Shown here: positions 40,208 through 49,320 of the stretch, piece by piece
Layout of the letters: every line of letters begins with the position of its first letter
Numbering within the stretch: position 1 is the first letter of the stretch
NCBI GenBank assembly: GCA_024743195.1
Contig: JANSXE010000017.1
Coordinates: 1-64,000 of the forward strand
From: Alphaproteobacteria bacterium
GTDB taxonomy: Bacteria > Pseudomonadota > Alphaproteobacteria > UBA8366 > Aestuariispiraceae
Reading direction: 5' to 3'
DNA length: 64,000 nt
Notes under the pieces: model-generated
Database searches by the model: none
What the model saw: the letters and a program-made list of their open reading frames with translations, nothing else
Told to the model about the DNA's origin: nothing
Position numbers and translations under genes: made by a program

Positions 40208-40361
40208 GGGCGGGCGGCCTTTCGAACGGATCGGGCGATGGTCGTTCGCTGTGCGAAAGCCCCGCTTGAAAGCCGGGGGTCGATTTGCTAGATCATCGCA
40301 CCGCGCGGGGGCAAGGGCCTTGTTCGACGGCCGGCGCGCCCCGCGTTACGTCACAAGATAT

Positions 40362-40448
40362 GCGGTCGTGGCGGAATTGGTAGACGCGCAGCGTTGAGGT
40401 CGCTGTGGGCGAGAGCCCGTGGAAGTTCGAGTCTTCTCGACCGCACCA
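40362..40448 (+). tRNA. tRNA-Leu (anticodon GAG)
   Basis: The 87-nt sequence folds as a class II tRNA: acceptor GCGGTCG (40362-40368) pairs with CGACCGC (40438-40444), then discriminator A and an encoded CCA. The anticodon stem CAGCG/CGCTG encloses TTGAGGT, giving anticodon GAG, which reads CUC and CUU. The variable arm TGGGCGAGAGCCC is long, as in tRNA-Leu, and the T arm contains GTTCGAGTC. A strong terminator follows 8 bases later. Confidence 0.96.
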
Positions 40449-40456
40449 TCCTTCCC

Positions 40457-40496
40457 AAGAGAAAGCCCGCCGGCGCTCCCGGCGGGCTTTCTCTTT
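40457..40496 (+). terminator. Intrinsic terminator after tRNA-Leu
   Basis: A perfect 17-bp stem (40457-40473 with 40479-40495) with loop CGCTC ends in CTTTCTCTTT. The core is AAAGCCCGCCGG paired with CCGGCGGGCTTT. It cleanly ends the tRNA transcript before maeB. Confidence 0.93.
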
Positions 40497-40575
40497 CCCC
40501 ATGCGCCCGTTAGCTTAGCCGCGGTCCGTTCCATGCGGGCCGAGGCAGGCGCAGATCGGGGGCGCATTCACCGCT

Positions 40576-42858
40576 ATGGCCGAGAATTTCGACGATGAGG
40601 CGCTGAAGTACCATCGCATGCCGCCGGCGGGGAAACTCGCCGTGACGGCGACCAAGCCGATGGCGAACCAGCGCGACCTCAGCCTCGCCTATTCGCCCGG
40701 CGTCGCCGCCGCCTGCCGCGCCATCGTCGACGATCCGGCGGAGGCCGCCGCGGTGACCGCGCGCGGCAATCTGGTGGCCGTGATCTCCAACGGCACGGCG
40801 GTCCTCGGCCTCGGCCAGATCGGGCCGCTCGCCTCCAAGCCGGTGATGGAGGGCAAGGCGGTCCTGTTCAAGAAGTTCGCCGGGATCGACGTCTTCGACA
40901 TCGAGGTGGACGAGCGCGAGGTCGAGAAGTTCTGCGACATCGTCGCCGCGCTGGAGCCCACCTTCGGCGGCGTCAATCTGGAGGACATCAAGGCGCCCGA
41001 GTGTTTCGAGATCGAGAAGCGCCTGAAGGCGCGCATGAACATCCCGGTCTTCCACGACGACCAGCACGGCACGGCGATCATCGTCTCCGCCGCCGCCGTC
41101 AATGCGCTGGAGCTTGTCGGCAAGCGCTTCGAGGAGGTGAAGATCGTCTGCTCCGGGGCCGGGGCGGCGGCGCTCGCCTGCCTGGACATGCTGGTCACTA
41201 TGGGGGCGAAGCGCGAGAACGTGACCGTCTGCGACATCGCCGGCGTGGTCTATGCGGGCCGCGTCGACGAGATGGACCCCTACAAGGCGCGCTACGCCAG
41301 AGAGACCGAGGCGCGCGCGCTGGGCGAGGTGATCGCCGGCGCCGACCTGTTCCTGGGCCTCAGCGCGCCGGGCGTGCTGGCGCCGGAGATGGTGGCTGAG
41401 ATGGCGGCCAATCCCGTCATCTTCGCGCTCGCGAACCCGACGCCGGAGATCTGGCCGGAGGAGGCGCAGGCCGTGCGGCCCGACGCCATCCTGGCGACCG
41501 GCCGGTCGGACTATCCGAACCAGGTCAACAACGTGCTCTGCTTCCCCTTCCTGTTCCGCGGCGCGCTGGACGTCGGGGCCACCGCGATCAACGAGGAGAT
41601 GAAGGTCGCCTGCGCCAAAGCGATCGCGAGCCTCGCCCGCAAGGAGGTGACGGAGGTCGTCGCCAAGGCCTATGGCGAGATCGGCGGCTTCGGCAAGGAG
41701 CATCTGATCCCCAAACCCTTCGACCTGCGCCTGATCCTGGAGGTCGCGCCGGCCGTGGCCCAGGCGGCGATGGAGTCGGGCGTCGCCACGCGCCCGATTT
41801 CGGACTTCGACGCGTACCGTCAGAAGCTCTCCGAGTTCGTCTACCGATCGGGCACGGTGATGAAGCCGATCTTCGACCGGGCCATGCAGGACCCGAAGCG
41901 CGTGGTCTACGCCGAGGGCGAGGAGGCCCGCGTGCTGCGCGCCGTCCAGGTCGTCGTGGACGACCGCATCGCCCGGCCTGTCCTGATCGGTCGGCGCGCC
42001 GTGGTGGAGAACCGAATCGAACGCCTCGGCCTGCGGCTGCGGATCGACGAGGATTTCGAACTCTGCGATCCGGAGAACGACCCGCGCTACAAGGAGTACT
42101 GGACGACCTACCAGCACCTCATGGGCCGCAAGGGCGTCTCTCCGGAGTACGCGCGAGAGGTCGCGCGTACGCGTACGACCGTCATCGGCGCGCTGATGGT
42201 CCATCTTGGTCAGGCGGACGCGCTGATCTGCGGCACGGTGGGCCAGTTCTCGAAGCACCTCAAACATGTGCGCGACATCGTCGGGCGGCGCCCGGACGCC
42301 CGTGATCTTTCGACCCTCAGCATGCTGATCCTCTCCAAGGGCGTCTATTTCATCGCCGATACGCAGGTCTCCTACGAGCCGACGGCCGAAGAACTGGCGG
42401 AGATGGTGGAGCTGGCCGCCGAGGAGGTCGGGCGCTTCGGCATCACGCCGAAGATTGCGATGCTCTCGCACTCCAATTTCGGGCTGTCAGACAGCCCGTC
42501 CGCCCGCCGGGTGCGCGAGGCGGTGGCGCTCCTGCAGGCGCGGCGGCCTGACCTGGAGGTGGAAGGCGAGATGCATGCGGACGCAGCGCTCGACCCCGAG
42601 CTGCGCGCCTCGATCTTTCCGGAGTCCAAGCTGACCGGGGCCGCGAATCTTCTCGTCATGCCCTCGCTCGATGCGGCCAATATCGCGTATAACGCGGTGA
42701 AGATGCTTGGCGACGGACTGTCCGTGGGGCCGATACTGGTCGGGGCGCGCAAGCCGGCCCATGTTCTGACTCCATCGGTCACCGCGCGCGGCGTCGTCAA
42801 CATGACGGCCCTCGCGGTCGTCGATGCGCAGATTCACGAGGAGCGCGCGGCCGGCTGA
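40576..42858 (+). CDS. maeB: Malic enzyme-phosphotransacetylase fusion (NADP type)
   Basis: The 760-residue product decarboxylates malate to pyruvate with reduction of NAD(P). The malic enzyme half (about 1-430) has [40 protein letters not shown], and a Rossmann motif [16 protein letters not shown]. The C-terminal half (about 435-760) is phosphotransacetylase-like ([20 protein letters not shown], and [20 protein letters not shown]). In characterised rhizobial and enteric homologues this domain is catalytically inactive and makes the enzyme responsive to acetyl-CoA. It gives pyruvate and NADPH when C4 acids accumulate, as in propionate or leucine catabolism. Confidence 0.95.
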   Translation: MAENFDDEALKYHRMPPAGKLAVTATKPMANQRDLSLAYSPGVAAACRAIVDDPAEAAAVTARGNLVAVISNGTAVLGLGQIGPLASKPVMEGKAVLFKKFAGIDVFDIEVDEREVEKFCDIVAALEPTFGGVNLEDIKAPECFEIEKRLKARMNIPVFHDDQHGTAIIVSAAAVNALELVGKRFEEVKIVCSGAGAAALACLDMLVTMGAKRENVTVCDIAGVVYAGRVDEMDPYKARYARETEARALGEVIAGADLFLGLSAPGVLAPEMVAEMAANPVIFALANPTPEIWPEEAQAVRPDAILATGRSDYPNQVNNVLCFPFLFRGALDVGATAINEEMKVACAKAIASLARKEVTEVVAKAYGEIGGFGKEHLIPKPFDLRLILEVAPAVAQAAMESGVATRPISDFDAYRQKLSEFVYRSGTVMKPIFDRAMQDPKRVVYAEGEEARVLRAVQVVVDDRIARPVLIGRRAVVENRIERLGLRLRIDEDFELCDPENDPRYKEYWTTYQHLMGRKGVSPEYAREVARTRTTVIGALMVHLGQADALICGTVGQFSKHLKHVRDIVGRRPDARDLSTLSMLILSKGVYFIADTQVSYEPTAEELAEMVELAAEEVGRFGITPKIAMLSHSNFGLSDSPSARRVREAVALLQARRPDLEVEGEMHADAALDPELRASIFPESKLTGAANLLVMPSLDAANIAYNAVKMLGDGLSVGPILVGARKPAHVLTPSVTARGVVNMTALAVVDAQIHEERAAG

Positions 42859-42892
42859 CCCCGCCTTGGCCGCGCAGTCGGGAGATCCCGCG

Positions 42893-44362
42893 ATGGCCGA
42901 GGTCGAGGACAAACCGCGTCCGGAAGGGGACCCGCCGCCAGAGGGCCGCCCGCCAGAGGGCCGTGCGCCAGAGGGCCGCGCGGCCGGCGGCGAGGAGCAG
43001 GACGCCTTCGACGAGCTCTACGGCCTCGACGACGGGACCGTCGAGGCCGTTTCGGGCGCGGTCGACCGCGAGGAGCCGGCCGAGGCTCTGCGCACGCTCG
43101 TCGAGCCGCTGCACGCCGCGGATCTCGCCGACCTGCTGGAGCGCCTGACGCCCGACCGCCGGGTGGCGCTGGTGCGCGCGCTGGGCGAGGATCTGGACTA
43201 CGCGGTCTTCTCCTATCTCGACTACTCGGTGCGCGACGAGTTGATCGCGGTGCTGACCGTCAACCAGCTCGCCGCGATCGTCGCCGATCTTGAATCGGAC
43301 GACGCGGTCGATCTGCTCGAGGACCTGAAGCCCAAGAAGCAGCAGGCGGTTCTGCGCGCTGTGCCGGCCGCCGACCGCGCCTTCTACGAGCGCTCGCTGA
43401 GCTATCCGGAGGAATCGGCCGGCCGCCTGATGCGGCGCGAGGTGGTGACGATCCCGAATTTCTGGACCGTCGGGCAGACCATCGACTACATGCGCGACAA
43501 GCACATCGACCTGCCGGACGATTTCTACAACATCATCGTCGTCGATCCGGCCTTCCGGCCGACCGGGCTGCTGCAGCTCTCCCGGCTCCTGCGCTCGCGC
43601 CGCAAGGTGGCGATCGCGAGCATCATGGAGGCGGAGCCGAAACTGATCCCCGCCGAAATGGACCAGGAGGACGTCGCCTTCCTGTTCCGTCAGTACGGCC
43701 TGGTCGAGGCGCCGGTGGTCGAGGAGAGCGGCCGCCTCATCGGCGTCCTGACGGTCGACGATGTGGTCGACGTGATGGACGAGGAGCATGAGGACGACAT
43801 CCTCAAGCTCGGCGGTCTGCGCGCCGACGACTTCTATTCCGACGTCTTTCGCACGACGCGGCTGCGCTTCTCCTGGCTGTTGGTCAATCTCGGCACCGCG
43901 ATCGTCGCCTCTCTGGTGATCGCCTTGTTCGAGGACGCGTTGAGCCAGATCGTGGCGCTCGCCGTCCTGATGCCGATCGTCGCCTCGATGGGCGGCAACG
44001 CCGGCACCCAGACCCTGACGGTCGCGGTGCGCGCGCTGGCGGTCAACGAACTGACCGCGGCCAACGCGCTGCGCATCGTGTGGAAGGAGGTGCTGGTCGG
44101 CGGCGTCAACGGGATCCTGTTCGCGCTGATCATGGGGCTTGTCGCCTGGTACTGGTTCGGCGACCCGATCCTGGGCGCGGTGATCGCCTTCGCCATGATC
44201 GCCAACCTCCTGATCGCCGGCTTGGCCGGGACGCTGATCCCGTTGGGAATCGAGCGCATCGGGCAGGACCCGGCCGTCGCCTCGACCGTGTTCCTGACGA
44301 CGATCACCGACGTGGTCGGCTTCTTCGTCTTCCTGGGACTCGCCAGCCTGGTGCTGCTGTAG
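42893..44362 (+). CDS. mgtE: Magnesium transporter MgtE
   Basis: MgtE is a gated magnesium channel of the inner membrane. The 489-residue product has an N-terminal low-complexity segment made by 15-bp repeats, a helical N domain (residues about 40-165), a CBS pair (about 170-290, RREVVTIPNFWTVGQTIDYM and VVEESGRLIGVLTVDDVVDV), and five membrane helices from about residue 320. The pore signature ASMGGNAGTQTLTVAVRALA is present. I chose the ATG at 42893 with GGGAGA 7 bases upstream; an earlier in-frame ATG lies inside maeB. Confidence 0.93.
   Translation: MAEVEDKPRPEGDPPPEGRPPEGRAPEGRAAGGEEQDAFDELYGLDDGTVEAVSGAVDREEPAEALRTLVEPLHAADLADLLERLTPDRRVALVRALGEDLDYAVFSYLDYSVRDELIAVLTVNQLAAIVADLESDDAVDLLEDLKPKKQQAVLRAVPAADRAFYERSLSYPEESAGRLMRREVVTIPNFWTVGQTIDYMRDKHIDLPDDFYNIIVVDPAFRPTGLLQLSRLLRSRRKVAIASIMEAEPKLIPAEMDQEDVAFLFRQYGLVEAPVVEESGRLIGVLTVDDVVDVMDEEHEDDILKLGGLRADDFYSDVFRTTRLRFSWLLVNLGTAIVASLVIALFEDALSQIVALAVLMPIVASMGGNAGTQTLTVAVRALAVNELTAANALRIVWKEVLVGGVNGILFALIMGLVAWYWFGDPILGAVIAFAMIANLLIAGLAGTLIPLGIERIGQDPAVASTVFLTTITDVVGFFVFLGLASLVLL
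42938..42982 (+). repeat. 15-bp tandem repeat, three copies, in the mgtE N terminus
   Basis: Three units of the form CCAGAGGGCCGNNCG at 42938-42952, 42953-42967 and 42968-42982 encode repeated PEGRP/A in the disordered start of MgtE. The unit length is a multiple of three, so copy-number change would keep the frame. Confidence 0.85.
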
Positions 44363-44366
44363 CGCG

Positions 44367-44993
44367 ATGGCGGCGGAGCCGATCCTCTATGGCGCGTCTT
44401 ACAGCGTCTATGTGCGCGCGGTCCGTCTGGCGCTGGCGGAAAAGGGGGTCCGCTATCGGCTGGAGCCGGTCGACGTCTTCGCGCCGGCCGGGCCGCCGGA
44501 AGACCATCTGGCGCGCCACCCCTTCGGCAAAATCCCCGCCTTCGAGCACGGGCCCGTGCGCCTCTATGAGGCCGTCGCGATCGAGCGCTATGTGGACGAG
44601 GCCTTCGACGGCCCGCCGCTGCAGCCGGCGGACGCCGCCGGGCGCGCAAGGATGACCCAGATCCAATCCATCCTCGACAGCTACGCCTATCGGTCCTGGG
44701 TTTGGGATCTGTATGTCGAGCGCTGCGAGGGCGACCCGCCGGACGAAGCCCGCATCGCCGCCGCCCGCCCGATCGCCGGGACGGCGCTGGACGCCATCGA
44801 GAGGATTGCGGAGGACGGGCCCTTCTTCTTCGGCGCCGCGCCGACGCTCGCCGATCTGCACGCGGCGCCGATGCTGGCGCTCTTGTCGGAGACGCCGGAG
44901 GGCCGCGCGCTGCTGGAGGATTGGCCCTTTTGGCAAGGCTGGTGGACCGCCCTGTCCGAACGTCCGAGTTTCGCGCAAAGCGCGGGCGGCTGA
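44367..44993 (+). CDS. Glutathione S-transferase family protein
   Basis: The 208-residue product has an N-terminal thioredoxin-like domain (LYGASYSVYVRAVRLALAEK, then HPFGKIPAFEHGPVRLYEAV with the conserved cis-proline and the glutathione-binding E-A/S pair) and an all-helical C-terminal domain (residues about 90-208, with FFFGAAPTLADLHAAPMLA). The substrate is unknown; these enzymes conjugate or reduce with glutathione. It begins 4 bases after mgtE, so it may be cotranscribed, and converges on the DUF6614 gene. Confidence 0.88.
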   Translation: MAAEPILYGASYSVYVRAVRLALAEKGVRYRLEPVDVFAPAGPPEDHLARHPFGKIPAFEHGPVRLYEAVAIERYVDEAFDGPPLQPADAAGRARMTQIQSILDSYAYRSWVWDLYVERCEGDPPDEARIAAARPIAGTALDAIERIAEDGPFFFGAAPTLADLHAAPMLALLSETPEGRALLEDWPFWQGWWTALSERPSFAQSAGG

Positions 44994-45004
44994 GGCGGCC
45001 CGCC

Positions 45005-45355
45005 CTAGAAGCGCTCCTCGCCGCGCTCGCGGTGCGGGTCCGGGAAATCGCGGTAGAGCGCGAAGACCACCTCGTCCACCAGACCGTTGACGCAGTGATG
45101 CAGCGGCTCCCACTCGCCTGCCCGGGTGGAGACGACCCGGAAGGCGCGGTCGAGCTGGGCCAGGCCGTCGGTTTCGACCAGGAACTGGAATTCGTGCAGC
45201 TGCTCCGGGCCGAGGCCCAGCTTGCGGCGCATGAGGCGCCACCCCTCGATCGCGCCCTCGTCCTTCAGGCGGTTCATGTAGGCGGCGAAGTGGTCGGCGA
45301 ACTCGACGTCGCTGACGCCCTCTTTCAGCGTAAAGAAGCCCTGATAGTAATCCAT
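45005..45355 (-). CDS. DUF6614 family protein
   Basis: The 116-residue product begins MDYYQGFFTLKEGVSDVEFA and contains EGWRLMRRKLGLGPEQLHEF and the closing FALYRDFPDPHRERGEERF, which I recognise as the conserved frame of DUF6614, a ferredoxin-like alpha/beta family of unknown function. The larger frame upstream of residue 1 is antisense noise. It is a single gene converging on the GST. Confidence 0.82.
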   Translation of the reverse strand: MDYYQGFFTLKEGVSDVEFADHFAAYMNRLKDEGAIEGWRLMRRKLGLGPEQLHEFQFLVETDGLAQLDRAFRVVSTRAGEWEPLHHCVNGLVDEVVFALYRDFPDPHRERGEERF

Positions 45356-45514
45356 CGTGCGGAAGCTCCCGGTCGCAGAGCGGGTGGAGCGCGGACAGGG
45401 CGCAGTCTGCCGTCGCCGCGAAGCCGCCGCAAGCGGCGCCGCGGCCGCGCGGCGCTGCGGCCGCGTGGCGCCGCGCTTGCTTGGGCCTCGGAACGCGACC
45501 GAGGAGCCAGAACC

Positions 45515-46240
45515 ATGCCGACGACCGGCGCCAGCGCCGCCTTCCGCACCGCAACCGCGCTCGAGGCCATGCGCCGCGCGACCAGCGTCGCGCCCGAGGA
45601 GGCGCCCTATGCGGCCGAGGCGGGCCGCGCGCGCTTCTACGACGCGCTGGCCGGACGGTTGGGCCTGCCCGGATCCGCGGTCTCCTCCGGCCCGTCGGAC
45701 AGCGCGGTGTCGCTCCGCGCGGATCTGCAGATCGACCCCGCCCGCACGGATGTGGCCGGCGTGCGGCGGCTCGCGGGCGCCTTGGGCGCCGGCGGTTGGC
45801 TCGATCGCGATGGGGCGGGGCTGCTCGGCCTCGGCTTCGGCGGGTTGTCCTTCGCCGCCGATCCAGTCTTCCAGGCCTCTCCGCTCGCCCTGTTCGCGCG
45901 CGGGTTCGCGGGCCAGGCGTTGGGCGGGTTGTCGGGCTGGCCTTCGGGCGGGGCGTCGGGCGGGGCGTCGGGTGCGGTTTGGGATTGGATCGCCGAGCAT
46001 CGCGCGCAGCATCAATTCCTCGTGCAGGAAGGCGGCGACCCGCAGGCGATCCGAAGCTCCGAGGCGGTGCTCGATCAGCTCCATCGGCTGCGCGCGGAGC
46101 AGGCGCTCTACGCCGCCGCGGACCGCGCGCGCGACGCCCGTGAGGGGCGCGAACCGGATGCGGGCCGCGGCCTGTTTTCCGGCCCTTTTCAGACGCTCGC
46201 CCTGCCGCCGCAGGCGCTGGCGCTGCTGGCGGCCCGCTGA
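45515..46240 (+). CDS. Hypothetical protein, unrecognised
   Basis: The 241-residue frame starts at an ATG with GAGGAG 8 bases upstream. I recognise no family. It is Ala-rich, with a helical N-terminal third (TALEAMRRATSVAPEEAPYA). The glycine/serine-rich middle (about 140-158) is encoded by imperfect 12-bp repeats of GGGCGGGGCGTC type. The C-terminal helical part includes HRAQHQFLVQEGGDPQAIRS and ends LALPPQALALLAAR. No signal peptide or membrane helix is clear. Competing frames on the other strand are weaker because they lack a start signal. Confidence 0.55.
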   Translation: MPTTGASAAFRTATALEAMRRATSVAPEEAPYAAEAGRARFYDALAGRLGLPGSAVSSGPSDSAVSLRADLQIDPARTDVAGVRRLAGALGAGGWLDRDGAGLLGLGFGGLSFAADPVFQASPLALFARGFAGQALGGLSGWPSGGASGGASGAVWDWIAEHRAQHQFLVQEGGDPQAIRSSEAVLDQLHRLRAEQALYAAADRARDAREGREPDAGRGLFSGPFQTLALPPQALALLAAR

Positions 46241-46470
46241 CCCCGGGCGGCTTGGACGCTCGGCCCGGCGCGCCCGGAGGCTGAGCGGTTCGCGGCCGCC
46301 TCTCCCCCGCGCCGCGCGCCGGGCTTTCCAGCCGAGCTCCTGCATGGCGCGCGCGCATCCCTCGAGAAACCCGCCCGGCGCCTCGTGGAGCGCACGGGCG
46401 CGCCGGCGCGCCTCCAAAACGCCGCCGGCAGCGGGACGCTGCCCGCAATCGCTCCGCGGCTCGCTCTGTC
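46241..46470. other. Intergenic stretch upstream of the tandem array
   Basis: This is the first 230 bases of the 383-base gap between the hypothetical gene and liuR. It is extremely GC-rich, with no credible start signal on either strand, no recognisable RNA gene and no clear terminator. Small overlapping frames here look like GC-driven shadows. Confidence 0.5.
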
Positions 46471-46570
46471 GCCCCGAGATAGGGCCGATCGCCCCGAGAT
46501 AGGCCCGGTCGCCCCGAGATACGCCCGGTCGCCCCGAGATAGGCCTGGTCGCCTCGAAGCGAGCGCGGTC
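46471..46570. repeat. 20-bp tandem repeat array upstream of liuR
   Basis: Four consecutive units of exactly 20 bp (46471-46490, 46491-46510, 46511-46530, 46531-46550) follow the consensus GCCCCGAGATAGGCCCGGTC with one or a few differences each; a fifth, degenerate unit fills 46551-46570. The array ends 25 bp before the liuR operator. There are no spacers, so it is not CRISPR. It could phase binding sites for a protein or be slippage-generated. Confidence 0.92.
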
Positions 46571-46595
46571 GGCGCCGATGCGCTCGGCGCTTATT

Positions 46596-46619
46596 ATTGA
46601 CGTTTACGTAAACGTCAAT
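46596..46619. promoter_or_regulatory. LiuR operator: perfect 24-bp palindrome overlapping the liuR promoter
   Basis: The site has the core GACGTTTACGTAAACGTC flanked by ATT and AAT, symmetric over all 24 bases. It agrees with the TTTACGTAAACG-type motif described for MerR-family LiuR regulators of branched-chain amino acid catabolism. TTGACG inside it (46597-46602) can serve as -35, with TACCAT (46620-46625) as -10 at 17-bp spacing. MerR-type activators act within the promoter spacer region, as here. Confidence 0.85.
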
Positions 46620-46623
46620 TACC

Positions 46624-47052
46624 ATGCACGGCATGGAAGAGCTGCTCGCCCATCGCGCGACCTGGTCGATCGCCGAGCTCGCCCGCGAGTTCGGGATCAC
46701 CACCCGCGCCATCCGCTTCTACGAGGCCGAGGGGTTGATCGAGCCCGAGCGCCAGGGCGCCCAGCGTCTCTATCACCCGCGCGACCGGGTGCGGCTCAAG
46801 CTCATTCTGCGCGGCAAGCGGCTGGGCTTCACGCTGGCGGAAATTCGCGAGATCATCGATCTCTACGACCGCGAGCCGGGCGAGGCGGGGCAGTTGCAGC
46901 ATTTCCTCGACAAGATCGCGGAGCGCCGCGCGGACCTGGAGCAAAAGCGCCGCGACATCGCGCTGACGCTCGAGGAGCTGTCGGACGTGGAGGCGAACTG
47001 CCGTCGGCGGCTCGACGAACTGGCCGGGCCGCAACGCGGGAGGGAGTCGTGA
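46624..47052 (+). CDS. liuR: MerR-family regulator of leucine/isovalerate catabolism
   Basis: The 142-residue product has a MerR winged helix (WSIAELAREFGITTRAIRFY, EAEGLIEPERQGAQRLY) and a coiled-coil dimerisation region (about 75-130). It lacks the cysteines of metal sensors, as expected for the LiuR group. No ribosome-binding site precedes either candidate ATG (46624 or 46633), and the predicted transcription start falls near 46632, so the message may be leaderless from the second ATG. It heads the liu locus and is coupled to the thioesterase by GTGA. Confidence 0.88.
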   Translation: MHGMEELLAHRATWSIAELAREFGITTRAIRFYEAEGLIEPERQGAQRLYHPRDRVRLKLILRGKRLGFTLAEIREIIDLYDREPGEAGQLQHFLDKIAERRADLEQKRRDIALTLEELSDVEANCRRRLDELAGPQRGRES

Positions 47053-47561
47053 GCGCGCACGCCGCCATCGACGGCGCGCCGGCGGACGGCTGGATCGTCG
47101 GCTATCGCGGGACCTGCTATCCGGCGGACTGCGACCATATGGGCCACATGAACGTCGCCGCCTATGTGAAGAAATTCGACGAGGCGACGTGGTTTCTGTG
47201 GGATGCGGTCGGTTTGAGCGCCCACCGCATGGTGGAGAGCCGCCACGGCCTCGCCGCCTTGGAGAGTGCGGTGCAGTATGAGCGCGAGGTCTTCCCCGGG
47301 CAGTCGCTCACCGTACGCTCCCGCATTCTGGAGGTCGGAAACAAGACGGCGCGGTTCCGGCACGCGATGTCGGTCTCCCGGCCGGACGGCGCCGTCCGCG
47401 CCGCGCGCTGCACCTATCTGGTCTGCTTTCTGGATCGCGCGGGCCACAAGGGCGCGCCCTGGCCCGACGATCTGCGCGCGAGCCTCGAAGCCTGGGCCGC
47501 CGCCGGCGCCGCGGATGAGGCCGCCGCGGAAGACTTTGGCGCGGGAGCGGTCGGCGCATGA
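47049..47561 (+). CDS. Acyl-CoA thioesterase, hotdog (4HBT) fold
   Basis: The 170-residue product starts at GTG 47049, overlapping the liuR stop and preceded by GGGAGG. The hotdog core includes the DHMGHMNVAAYVKKFDEATW segment with the catalytic-type aspartate and the long helix, then FPGQSLTVRSRILEVGNKTA. It should hydrolyse acyl-CoA thioesters, perhaps releasing accumulated branched acyl groups. Its 3' end overlaps the second hotdog gene by 4 bases (ATGA). Confidence 0.82.
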   Translation: MSAHAAIDGAPADGWIVGYRGTCYPADCDHMGHMNVAAYVKKFDEATWFLWDAVGLSAHRMVESRHGLAALESAVQYEREVFPGQSLTVRSRILEVGNKTARFRHAMSVSRPDGAVRAARCTYLVCFLDRAGHKGAPWPDDLRASLEAWAAAGAADEAAAEDFGAGAVGA

Positions 47562-48037
47562 GCCAATTCCAGGCCCGCAATCCCGCCTTCGAGGCCCGGG
47601 TGCGCGAGAGCTTCGCGCGCCAGACCTTCATGCGAACCCTCGGCGCCGACCTCGTTTCGGTGGATCCCGGCCGGGTCGAGATCCATCTGCCCTATCGCGA
47701 GGATCTGTGCCAGCAGCACGGGTTCTTCCACGGCGGCGTGATCGGGACGCTGGCCGACAATGTCGGCGGCTACGCCGCCTTCTCCCTGTTGGCGGCCGAG
47801 GACAGCGTGCTGACGGTGGAGTACAAGATGAACATCGTGGCGCCCGGGACGGGCGCGCGGCTGGTCGCAGTCGGCGAAGTGATCCGGCCCGGCCGGTCGC
47901 TGACCGTCTGTGACGCCAAGGTTTATGGCGAGGCGGAGGACGGGACGCGCAAGCTCTGCGCGACCGCGCTCTGCACCCTGATGACCATGGCCGGCATGTC
48001 GGACGAACGCCAGGTCCACGACCCGAATGTCGGCTGA
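47558..48037 (+). CDS. PaaI-family thioesterase
   Basis: The 159-residue product is a second hotdog protein, of the PaaI type: QQHGFFHGGVIGTLADNVGGYAAF carries the conserved HGG turn and the catalytic aspartate helix, followed by VLTVEYKMNIVAPGTGARLV and a strand pair ending in CTLMTMAGM. It is translationally coupled to the preceding thioesterase gene. The exact acyl-CoA substrate is unknown. Confidence 0.85.
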   Translation: MSQFQARNPAFEARVRESFARQTFMRTLGADLVSVDPGRVEIHLPYREDLCQQHGFFHGGVIGTLADNVGGYAAFSLLAAEDSVLTVEYKMNIVAPGTGARLVAVGEVIRPGRSLTVCDAKVYGEAEDGTRKLCATALCTLMTMAGMSDERQVHDPNVG

Positions 48038-48118
48038 CCGCGAAAAGAGCCTTGAAACCATCCCCGAGGGCTCCCAGAGGGCGTCCTTACGGGCGACGCC
48101 GAGAGGCGAGGAGCGAGA

Positions 48119-49294
48119 ATGAGCATTCCCAACCGCTATCCCACCCTGAATTTCGACCTGGGCGAGACCGCCGACATGCTGCGCGACAGCGTCCAGAGTT
48201 TCGCCGCCGACGAGATCGCGCCGCGCGCCGAGGAGATCGACCGCACCGACCAGTTCCCGATGGATCTGTGGAAGAAGATGGGCGATCTGGGCCTGCTCGG
48301 CGTCACGGTCGAGGAGGAGTATGGCGGCTCGGGCCTCGGCTATCTCGAGCATATCGTGGCGATGGAGGAGATCAGCCGCGCCTCCGCCTCGGTGGGGCTG
48401 AGCTACGGCGCGCACTCCAACCTCTGCGTCAACCAGATCCGGCGCAACGGGTCGCAGGCCCAGAAGAGCAAGTACCTGCCCAAGCTGATCTCGGGCGAGC
48501 ATGTCGGCGCGCTCGCCATGTCGGAGCCGGGGGCGGGATCCGATGTGGTCTCGATGAAGCTGAGGGCGGAGAAGAAGGGCGACCGCTACGTCCTCAACGG
48601 CTCCAAGATGTGGATCACCAACGGGCCGGACGCGGATGTCCTCGTCGTCTACGCCAAGACCGATCCGGAGGCGGGACCGCGCGGCATCACCGCCTTCCTG
48701 ATCGAGAAGGACTTCAAGGGCTTCTCGGTCGCGCAGAAGCTGGACAAGCTCGGCATGCGCGGCAGCCACACCGGGGAGTTGGTGTTCGAGGACTGCGAGG
48801 TCCCGGAGGAGAACGTGCTGGGCGCGCTCGGCCGCGGCGTCAATGTGCTGATGAGCGGGCTCGATTACGAGCGCGCCGTGCTTTCCGGCGGGCCGACCGG
48901 CATCATGCAGGCCTGCATGGACGTGGTCGTCCCCTACATCCACGAACGCAAGCAGTTCGGCCAGGCGATCGGCGAGTTCCAGCTCATGCAGGGCAAGATC
49001 GCCGACATGTACACCATCATGAACGCCGCCAAGGCCTATGTGTATGCGGTCGGCAAGAGTTGCGACCGCGGCGAGACGACCCGCAAGGACGCCGCCGGCG
49101 CGATCCTCTATTCGGCCGAGAAGGCGACCTGGATGGCGCTGGAGGCGATCCAGATCCTGGGCGGCAACGGCTACATCAACGAGTATCCGACGGGCCGGCT
49201 GCTGCGCGACGCCAAGCTCTACGAGATCGGCGCCGGCACCAGCGAGATCCGCCGCATGCTGATCGGCCGCGAGCTGTTCAAGGAAACCGCCTGA
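48119..49294 (+). CDS. liuA: Isovaleryl-CoA dehydrogenase
   Basis: This FAD flavoprotein oxidises isovaleryl-CoA to 3-methylcrotonyl-CoA. The 391-residue product has acyl-CoA dehydrogenase blocks ([39 protein letters not shown]). Its putative catalytic base is Glu251 in [16 protein letters not shown], the position specific to isovaleryl-CoA dehydrogenases. The usual C-terminal site reads [11 protein letters not shown], without the standard glutamate. That distinguishes it from the second dehydrogenase at 51.7 kb. Upstream is a small hairpin (GGCGTC/GACGCC, 48080-48100). Confidence 0.93.
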   Translation: MSIPNRYPTLNFDLGETADMLRDSVQSFAADEIAPRAEEIDRTDQFPMDLWKKMGDLGLLGVTVEEEYGGSGLGYLEHIVAMEEISRASASVGLSYGAHSNLCVNQIRRNGSQAQKSKYLPKLISGEHVGALAMSEPGAGSDVVSMKLRAEKKGDRYVLNGSKMWITNGPDADVLVVYAKTDPEAGPRGITAFLIEKDFKGFSVAQKLDKLGMRGSHTGELVFEDCEVPEENVLGALGRGVNVLMSGLDYERAVLSGGPTGIMQACMDVVVPYIHERKQFGQAIGEFQLMQGKIADMYTIMNAAKAYVYAVGKSCDRGETTRKDAAGAILYSAEKATWMALEAIQILGGNGYINEYPTGRLLRDAKLYEIGAGTSEIRRMLIGRELFKETA

Positions 49295-49320
49295 TCCGTC
49301 AGCCGGAAGGGAGACGCGAG

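Noticed and set aside
46471-46570. CRISPR array
   Set aside because: Units are directly adjacent with no spacers, and no cas genes are present.
44304-46712. 802-codon minus-strand frame across the GST, DUF6614 and liuR region
   Set aside because: Only the part corresponding to another frame (DUF6614, 45005-45355) has a family signature; the long frame is Arg/Pro/Ala noise and runs across the LiuR operator.
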